From contig NC_061114.1 in assembly GCF_002878395.1 (NCBI RefSeq), positions 149,961,970-150,025,969 of the forward strand: a DNA stretch of 64,000 nt. The letters are read 5' to 3'. Both the position numbers and the translations under genes were made by a program. The stretch's first letter is position 1; the number at the start of each line of letters is the position of its first letter. Below, in pieces: positions 57,161 through 64,000 of this stretch. The DNA is from Capsicum annuum (Eukaryota; Streptophyta; Magnoliopsida; Solanales; Solanaceae). The notes under the pieces were generated by a model. The model saw only the letters and a list, made by a program, of their open reading frames with translations. It was not told the DNA's origin and ran no database searches.

Positions 57161-58610
57161 AAATTATTCCTTGTGAAGTCCTTAGTAAAGATATCTGTTG
57201 TCTGATCCTTAGTTTTACAAAACTTCATGCAGATTGCCCTTTTCTCAACATTGTCTCTTAGGAAGTGATGCCTTACATCAATGTACTTAGTTCTCTTTGT
57301 TGCACTAGATTCTTGGACATGTTTAGAGGTATAGTATGAGAAAATACCAAAATCTTTTAATTATTGCTTGATCCATAGCAGTTATGCACAACAAGAAGCA
57401 GCAATAATATATTCAGCCTTAACAGTAGATAGAGCAACTGAGTTTTTCTTCTTGGATCCCCAAGAGATTAAGGATGAGCTAAGTAAATATACCATTCCTA
57501 AATTTCTTCTTCTATCTACCAAATATACAGCATAGTCAGTATTAACATAGCCTACACCAGGTCCTATGTCCCCTTCAGATATCTAAGATTCTTTTCATAG
57601 CTTTCAAATTGGACTCCTTTGGGCATGCTTAAAATTTGGCACACATTCCTACACTAAAAACAATGTCAGTCCTTCTTACAGTAAAATATAGTAAGGATCT
57701 AATAATCCCTCTATACATTATCTCATTAATTGAAGGTCTAAGTCATCATTGTCCATTTTTGAGTTGGTTCCAATTGGGATATAAATTGTCTTGGCATCTA
57801 CCATGTTATACTTCTTCAGTATCTCCTTGATATACTTCTCTTGAAAAATCATAGTCCCTTAAGAAGTTTGCTTAGTCTGCAGGCTTAGGAAAAATCTCAA
57901 TTCACCCATCATACTCATCTCAAATTCACTCCCTATTAACTTAATGATATCTTCACGTAGGGATTCAGAAGAAGCTCCAAATATTATGTTATCAATATAT
58001 ATCTAGACAATCAATAGGTTCTTACCTCTGGTCTTTAAGAATAGAGTATTATCTATTTTTCCTCTTTTGAAGCAATTTTTTAGGAAAATTTTTTAGAGTC
58101 TCTTATATCGGGCTCTTGGTTCTTGCTTCAAACCATAAAGAGATTTATCCAATTTAAGTACATGATGAGGAAAGTCTGCATGTTCAAAGCCGGAAGGTTG
58201 TTTGGCATAGACTTCTTTCTTCAAGTTTCCATTCAAGAAGGCACTTTTGACAACTATTTGAAATAGTTTGAATCTCATGTATGCAGTAAATGCAACAAAA
58301 ATTCCATTACCTCTATTCTTGCTATAAGGGAAAAGGTCTTATCATAGTCAATCCCTTCTCCCTGGTTATAACCTTGAACAACCATCCTTGCCTTCTTTCT
58401 GTTGATAGTTCCATTTTTATCTTTCTTATTTCTGTACACCTATTTGGTCCTAATAATTTTTCTATCAATAGGCCTGGGGACCAGATGCCATACTTTGCTT
58501 CTTTCAAATTAATGAAGTTCTTTTTGCATTGCATTAATCCAATCAATATCTTTTAGGGACTCCTTTAAATTTTTGGGCTCAATTTAGGATAAAAATACTA
58601 AAAATGCCAT
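57161..58610 (-). pseudogene. Copia reverse transcriptase and RNase H (remnant)
   Basis: RVT_2 entry at 58330-58556 (VWHLVPRPIDRKII, ARMVVQGYNQGEGIDYDKTF). Then frame 58093-58278 with AFLNGNLKKEVYAKQPSGFE and YGLKQEPRARYKRL. The catalytic box near 57995 reads YIDN in place of YVDD, so the second aspartate is lost. FEMSMMGELRFFLSLQ follows, and RNase H: SSLISWGSKKKNSVALSTVK, AEYIIAAS, and KRAICMKFCKTKDQTTDIFT at about 57180-57240. Multiple stops and shifts. Confidence 0.88.
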
Positions 58611-59262
58611 AGCATTCCTGGCTTGAGCTCTTTTTGGACTCTAATTTCCAGGGGTGTAGTCAGGTTCTAAAGGAGATGAGAGGATTTGTGCTCTAATTTT
58701 GCCTTTTGAGGTTGATACCACTAGGACTAGGTCCTTGTAAATTTTGACGGGTTTTCTCTGGGTTTTTTCTAGTGGAGATGGAATTTGTGATTGAGATCCT
58801 GGATCATCATCACTGTCATCATTCTCATCTGCATCAATAAACCCTTGATCATTATCTTTAGTAATAACATCCTTTTGAACAAGAATGAGTTCATTATCTC
58901 CAAAGTTTGTTTGACTTCTCGACTCATTAAAGATCATATGAATACTTTCTTCAAAACATAGAGTTTTTTAATTGAACACTCTATAAGCCTTGATTGTTGA
59001 GGAGAAGCCTACAAACACAGCTTCATCACTCTTGGAATCAAATTTTCCTAATTTCTCTCTTTCCATTATTTAGCACAAAATATTTGTATCTAAAAGGTCT
59101 GAAATAGAGTATCTTAGGCTTTCTATTGAATACCATTTCATATGGAGTTTTATTTAGAAGTGATCTAATCAAACACCTTTTAGTCACATAACAATCAGTA
59201 CTCACTGCTTCAACCCATAAATTCTTTGGAAGACAACTATCAATTAACATAGTCTGAGCCAT
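58611..59262 (-). pseudogene. Copia integrase C-terminal region and acidic linker
   Basis: Frame 59038-59262: MAQTMLIDSCLPKNLWVEAV, LLNKTPYEMVFNRKPKI and FRPFRYKYFVLN, the region after the integrase core. Next is the DUF-like strand segment DEAVFVGFSS with GKREIRKI before it. Frame 58641-58937 is an acidic linker (DADENDDSDDDPGSQSQIPS) between integrase and RT, usual in copia polyproteins. Confidence 0.87.
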
Positions 59263-60120
59263 CTCTATGAGTGTTCCATTTTTCCTTTCAGTAACTCCCT
59301 TTTGTTATGGAGTTCTAGGAGCAGAAAATTTGTGACTTATTTGATGTTCAGCAAAGAATTCATCATCTTGAGAATTCTTAAATATCAGCTCCATGATTAG
59401 ACCTAAATTCAGCAATTTTGTAGTTTAGATTTACTTGGTTTTTCTTGGCAAAAGCCATAAGAACCCCATAGGTTTCATCCTTGGTTCTTATAAATATTGT
59501 CCATGTGAACCTGGAATAGTCATCTACAATAGCCAACACATATTTCTTTCCTCCTCTACTTTAGACTTTAATAGGTCCACATAAATCCATGTAAAGTATT
59601 TCAATAGGCCAGGAAGTACTTATTTGCTTTTTCAATTTGAAGGAGGATCTGGTTCGTTCACCATTAACACAAGTATCACAAACTTTGTTTTTTGGGAATT
59701 TCAGCTTTGGCAGTCCACAAACCAAGTTACTTGAAATCAACTTGTTTAACAAGGAGGAACTCACATGTCCCAATCTTCTATGCTATAAGTTAGCATCTTC
59801 AGCTTGTGCACTTAAGCAAGTTAATTCCCCATCAACCACAGACTCCAGATCAACTACATACATATTCTTGATCCTTTTGACTTTGAGAAAATTCTTCCAG
59901 ATTTCATGCTTGATACAGTACATCCATCTGATAAGAATTTTACCTCATTTCCTTTGTCATAGATTTGAGATACACTTAGAAGACTGTATTTAAGGCCATT
60001 CATATAAGACACATCTTCTATTGCATGATGAGGTGATTTTCCAATCATTCCAACACCTTGGATGTACCCCTTTTTGCCATTTCCAAAAGACAGGGAGAGC
60101 AAACAATTAACCCTTCAAGT
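59263..60120 (-). pseudogene. Copia GAG-pre-integrase domain and integrase core (remnant)
   Basis: Frame 59854-60102 (LSFGNGKKGYIQGVGMIGKS, SYMNGLKYSLLSVSQIYDKG) and frame 59561-59773 (MGHVSSSLLNKLISSNLVCG, the zinc motif C-D-T-C in NKVCDTCVNG, then SWPIEILYMDLCGPIKV with the first core aspartate). After a TAG, VLAIVDDYSRFTWTIFIRTK continues the core near 59460-59540. The second aspartate region reads FRSNHGAD, with an asparagine at the expected catalytic position. The glutamate region near 59330 is broken by frameshifts. Confidence 0.88.
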
Positions 60121-60581
60121 CATGTGTCTTGAACAACCACTATTCATAAACCAATTTATGGTGAAATCCCTTTTTTCTATCCCATTTTCTTCTTTATCTT
60201 TAGTAGTTGCCATTAGAGAATACTAGGAACCTGAGATTATTTTCTTATCATCTTATTTCAACATGAAACCATCTCTATACTCTTTACTTTTTTTAGGTTT
60301 GATGGACAAGTCTTCCTAAGAACCCAACACCTTCTTTACTATACAGCTAGCTGCATCTTTTCTTCTTGATGTATCAGGATTTTGATTCTTCTATTGCATT
60401 GGGTAGTGCTTCTAAATTCTTCAGGGCTACCGCCTTTTTCCATAGATGTAAGAATCCTTGTTGCCACAAGTGCAACATCAGTGTCTTCTTAACCTGAGTA
60501 AGATTTTAAATCCTTCAAAGTCAGGAATTTATCCTTTTTTTCTTCCTTTCTTTCCACCCCTAGTTTAGTTGTAGCAGCCAT
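60121..60581 (-). pseudogene. Copia gag start and protease site; most of gag deleted
   Basis: An ATG at 60581 opens MAATTKLGVERKEEKKDKFL and TLKDLKSYSG. A TAA and frame changes follow (DVALVATRILTSMEKGGSPE). Within 400 bp the protease site appears as FMNSGCSRHMT at about 60120-60155, with asparagine where the catalytic aspartate of DSG belongs. A SIRE gag is normally several hundred residues, so most of gag, including the zinc knuckle, is missing. Confidence 0.75.
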
Positions 60582-60620
60582 GATGATCAGAACACTCTAG
60601 CTATGAACTTTTAGAGTGAA

Positions 60621-60636
60621 CCGACTCTAATACCAA
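60621..60636 (-). other. Primer binding site of the copia element
   Basis: Minus strand TTGGTATTAGAGTCGG, one base from the initiator-Met type TGGTATCAGAG, directly inside the LTR end GGGTTCCTACA. Confidence 0.88.
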
Positions 60637-60637
60637 T

Positions 60638-61303
60638 TGTAGGAACCCTTTGGGGTTGCACCACATAGTGAGGGACCAAGTCCCTCAACGCTAATCTCAG
60701 GCAAAAACACAGTAAAGCAACAATAAAGTGCTGAAAAACTAAAGGCTTTGTAGGAAATAATCAACACAAGTATTTAACGTGAAAACTCCCTTGCTCAAGG
60801 AAAGAAAAACCACGGCTTACCCTTACAAGCACTAAGGAAATGCACTATAATCAACCTTATAATTACAAACAAAATTTCATCCTAACTCTAGGATCCTCCT
60901 ACTTGTAGCAACTCTACTACTAGCCTATCTTTACAACTCTACCAAGAACCCTCTGCACTGATTAACTCTAATCAGTGTTTAGACTTCAGCAACTCTACCT
61001 AAGATCACACTCAATCAAGAAGAAAATTTTGTTACTCTGACTGAGTAATTCATTGTTGTAAGCTCAGTTTTTACCTCTTTCATCTCTCTTAAGCTCTCCA
61101 AAATATTTGCAAAAAATATTTGATAAAGAAGCATCTTTTTTATTTTATAGAGGAGTGATGATTAGGGCTGAAATATCATTAGACCAAGTGTCCTATTAAG
61201 TACAAGCATCACTTGCAAGTTTGTTACATAAGAGGACAAAGCTATGGAGACACGCGTACCAGCAGTACTATACCGTGAACATCCAGGGACTTGGACACCT
61301 ACA
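60638..61303 (-). repeat. Copia 5' LTR
   Basis: Plus-strand ends are TGTAGGAACCC and GGACACCTACA, so the termini form a 6 bp inverted repeat TGTAGG/CCTACA. The adjoining primer site makes it the 5' LTR of a minus-strand element. Followed by GTTAG. About 666 bp. Confidence 0.87.
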
Positions 61304-61555
61304 GTTAGCTAGTCATCATAAGAAACTACATACAACAAATGTTAATAGCCTATATGCATGAAAATAATTGTATCTTATTTGATGAAAAGCCTATTATGGT
61401 ATAATTATGTATTGTGATATATTCATACTCTATTGACATATGAATCGTGTTAGTTTTCATGGCTGGTTGGAGATATTGAATGGATATTTGGCTCACTTGG
61501 ATGGTATATTGGTTGGATATGGAAATACTCATTGTCGTTGGTTGTGAGAATTTTT
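61304..61555 (+). repeat. Second copy of part of LTR-like segment X
   Basis: Matches 53163-53407 in order (gttagct, tagcctatatgcatgaaaat, atattgaatggatatttggc, ggttggttgtgagaatt) and diverges after that. It starts at exactly the same point relative to the copia LTR end. Confidence 0.88.
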
Positions 61556-61796
61556 TCTTCATATCATGTACATTCATGAAATATTGGTACCGCCATGGAA
61601 ATACTGGAAACACTAAGAAACACTTGCTTTTTTTTGATAAAAAATATAACATCTTATAAAAACCCTCCTCGAGAGATGTGTTGGGGATATGGATATAAAT
61701 TATATATGAGTTAATGAACCCTTCATGGGTCCTACATTGAGAAGCTTTAGGTCCGTACGTATATACAAAGGTTGTGCGACAGTCTCAGAGGTTGTG
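61556..61796. other. Unassigned spacer
   Basis: Short AT-rich stretch with no recognised feature between the X copy and the next LTR. Confidence 0.4.
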
Positions 61797-62716
61797 TGAT
61801 GACCTTATTAATGCATCGTAGAAACACAACACTTTTTATTCTTAAAACCATGCAATTATGCTTGAACTTAGGCCATTTTAGTAGATAGGATATGCGTTTT
61901 TTATTATTGTAGGTAAAATAGGTCGGGATAAGTCTTGGACTTAAACTGGAAGAAAAAAACCTAAAAAGACCAAGTTACAGAAGGTATGAGTCTTTTCACG
62001 AGTCATAAACACCTCATATGACTCGGAGGTTGACTCATAAGTACAATAAAAACCAGGCCAGAAAGAAAACCAAGTGTAGAGAAGATACGACTGATAGTAT
62101 GAGTCGTAAGATAAGGGTACGAGCCATATCATAAAGTCATACACAGAGCAAAACCCAAAGAAGCAAATCAAAGTTGAAGAGTTAGAAGAATATGATTCAA
62201 AAGTTTAAGTGCACCTCATTTGGACAAGCCATAAGTAGACTAGTGTCCAAAGAGTGAAAGAAAGAAATACTAGGTGGATACGATTAAAGGCCATGATTCG
62301 TATAATAAAGGTACGACTCATGAGCAGGAGTCGTAAGAAGAATAGAAAGTTGAAGCTTGGAAGATCAGACACTAGAGTGGATATGAGAGATACAATACGA
62401 CATGTAAGAAAAAATATGAGTGGAGCAGTAGAATAGGTGGATTGAATATGAGAAATTTATGGAGTTGAGAATCCAGGGGAAATACAAGCCTAGTTTTCGT
62501 CTCTTATTATGTACAAGTCAAAGCATTCAAGATTCTATTACTAATTACTGATAATTCAAATTCCCCCCATTTACTTTCTATACTGCTCATGAATTACATC
62601 AAGTTAACCAATCATTCAATGTTTTCCTTGTGGGATCGACCCCAACCTAGTTGGGTTACTATATTTGGCAACGACCATAGCTACTTCTTTTGGAGGTTAG
62701 TTTTTTGGCGACATCA
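61797..62716 (+). repeat. Element D 5' LTR
   Basis: Ends CTAGTTGGGTTACTATATTT, then ggcaacgacc and GGCGACATCA at 62716, as in the LTRs ending at 45645 and (inverted) 40888. Contains repeated GAGTCGTA/GACTCATA words at 61985-62410. The start is approximate (TGATGACC at 61797). The TATA box is not clear. Confidence 0.75.
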
Positions 62717-62718
62717 AA

Positions 62719-62739
62719 TTTTAGCATAGTTGAAGGGGA
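62719..62739 (+). other. Decayed TGGCGCC-type primer binding site (element D)
   Basis: TTTTAGCATAGTTGAAGGGGA lines up with TTTTGGCGCCGTTGTCGGGGA at 36607-36627, keeping the frame TTTT, GTTG and GGGGA but changing about six bases. It would no longer pair well with its tRNA. Confidence 0.75.
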
Positions 62740-62814
62740 AGACGATTTGACTAGTTAATTGAATTGGTGAAGTTTGCAAGTTTTATTTTTTTTATTTAAC
62801 ATATGCTAGTGTAT

Positions 62815-64000
62815 ATCAAGTACTAAGAGAAGAGGAAATACCTTACTCAATTTTGATCCAGAGCCAGAGATAATTCTTCATACACTAAGAAAAATTAAGG
62901 ACAAGTTTGTGATGGGGCTGAAGACCCTCCAGCTATTGATCCTAATACAGAACTCCCACATGCTTTAGTTGATCCTTAGAATATTGCTAATTTATAGACA
63001 CAACAACTAATAGCTACTGCAGAGAAAGAGAAAAGAGTAGCTGAAGAAGCCCAATTAACTGAAGAGGTTGGGTTAGCCCAGCAAGGAGGACTAGCCAGGC
63101 CTAGATAAGTAGCTGAGCATTAAGACAGAGTTTAGACAGGTAGATCTCTATTAATTTTTGCATATCAACACTTATAGATAATGAAGAAGATATGGGTTAT
63201 GTTGAACTTGTTGAGATAGGAGCCATTTTTTCTCCTGCTTTACCCCCAGTATGAAGTTTGATATTTCAAATGTAATGATCTAATTGTTGAACTTGAAGTG
63301 TGTATTTTTAGGATCAGCTACTGATGATGCAAACATGCATCTTGCTAATTTTACTAAGATTTGCACATCATATACTAATCCAGGGGTGGATCAGGAATCT
63401 TTGAGAATGAGATTGTTCCCATTTTCATTGAGCGGTGAAGCATCACTATAGTCAGGGAAACTTTTAAAAGACTCAATCACTTCTTGGCATGAGTTAAGTA
63501 AGTAATTTCTAAATAGATTTTTCCCTTTTGAAAGGATGTTGCAATTGAAAGATGAGATTTATAACTTTAGAAAGTTACCTACAGAATACTTGTATGAGGT
63601 ATGGTTTAGATTCAAGAAGAAGATGAGCATGGTACCTAATCATAGAATCAAAGGATTTAATTTGTTCAAAATCTGCTATATATCATTGAATGTCAGTTTG
63701 AGAGCAATGACAGATACAATTTTAGGAGGTGCATTCATGCATCTTCAATGAGATGCCGTGCAGGATATGTTGGATGATATTTCAGTATCTACTAGAGGTT
63801 GGTATACTAGAGATACAGAACAGGGTATAGGTATATATGCTATTAGAGCTGCTAATTATTTTGGATCTGGTCATGATTTGGTAGTACAAGAAGTTGCACA
63901 ACTTTGTATTGATATTGGGTTGCTTACAAAATAGTTCACAACAATAAGTGCTGAGAAAGTAAATGCAGTTGTGGCATGGGGATCTACTTTTAGAACTTTT
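62815..64000 (+). pseudogene. Element D gag (remnant, continues past window)
   Basis: N-terminal part: STKRRGNTLLNFDPEPEII, then a frameshift near 62910, an alanine/glutamate-rich stretch (ATAEKEKRVAEEAQLTEEVG), then the capsid region DANMHLANFTKICTSYTNPG, LRMRLFPFSLSGEASL-stop, and frame 63536-63751 (LQLKDEIYNFRKLPTEYLYE, VWFRFKKKMSMVPNHRIKG). It parallels the gag at 37150-37580 block by block, with more damage. Confidence 0.87.

Larger units (their letters stand above)
56856..60637 (-). mobile_element. Copia element internal region, SIRE/Maximus type (remnant)
   Basis: Minus-strand order from 60.6 kb downward is gag start, protease, integrase, RT, RNase H: copia (Ty1) order, unlike the gypsy elements nearby. 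RT and RNase H phrases (YGLKQEPRARYKRL, IDNIIFGASSES, DQTTDIFTKD) resemble the SIRE/Maximus lineage (inference). The 5' LTR is 60638-61303. The 3' LTR is not found adjoining; the only left-hand copy, at 52415, is separated by unrelated sequence. Confidence 0.87.
61797..64000 (+). mobile_element. Element D: Athila-like element, 5' end (continues past the window)
   Basis: An LTR (about 61797-62716), a decayed primer site (62719-62739) and gag (from about 62815) in the same order as the inner Athila-like element. Runs off the window end within gag. Confidence 0.83.

Noticed and set aside
1..64000. Host protein-coding gene, tRNA or rRNA
   Set aside because: No exon series with recognisable domains, no cloverleaf and no rRNA-like segment could be found; all recognisable coding belongs to retroelements.

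Overview
This window is plant nuclear DNA, from a dicot and plausibly a Solanaceae species. That assignment is inference from the resemblance of the repeat families to pepper, potato and tomato repeats; nothing in the window proves it. It is AT-rich and I see no host gene, tRNA, rRNA or bacterial-type feature. About nine tenths is layered, decayed retrotransposon. No protein here looks intact: every recognisable coding region has stops, frameshifts or deletions.

Layout. 1-1684 is AT-rich with a (TA)n run at the edge. 1685-9317 is element A, a minus-strand Ty3/gypsy chromovirus-like element (Tekay/Del type) with two ~2 kb LTRs, an initiator-Met primer site and gag-PR-RT-RNase H, but integrase lost. 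9822-12436 is a minus-strand solo LTR. 14454-20995 is element B, a plus-strand chromovirus with a truncated 5' LTR, decayed gag-pol, a deleted integrase core, a chromodomain remnant and a complete 3' LTR.

22.9-47.0 kb is one L1-type LINE split in three by two nested insertions. The first (26510-35366) is a non-coding, LARD-like LTR element with 2.4 kb LTRs, a perfect CCTTG target duplication, primer site and polypurine tract. The second (about 35425-45645) is a 5'-truncated Athila-like element that carries a decayed 'plant transposon protein' type ORF, a long 3' untranslated region and a 3' LTR. That ORF is itself split by a third element (36470-42359), an Athila-like gag-protease element flanked by ATTAG on both sides. 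This third element is structurally abnormal: its left end is a fold-back of the LTR terminus and its right LTR is inverted relative to gag.

47018-51120 is element C, a chromovirus in which a 5' LTR fragment is fused straight to RNase H, followed by the best-preserved integrase of the window and a chromodomain. 51121-53650 is a gypsy LTR-like segment interrupted by a copia LTR. 54450-56855 is a second solo LTR of the LARD family. 56856-61303 is a minus-strand copia element of SIRE/Maximus type with its 5' LTR. From about 61797 to the window end is the 5' end of another Athila-like element (LTR, decayed primer site, gag).

The most unusual points are: the inverted-LTR fold-back element; a leader motif placed about 85 nt downstream of the primer site both in the coding chromovirus and in the non-coding LARD, a candidate shared packaging signal; reiterated palindromic word blocks just upstream of the TATA box in several LTR families; and a stem-loop repeated without change inside the LARD. 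Orientation, TSD and primer-site calls were read directly from sequence. Family names rest on motif knowledge and were not checked by search.
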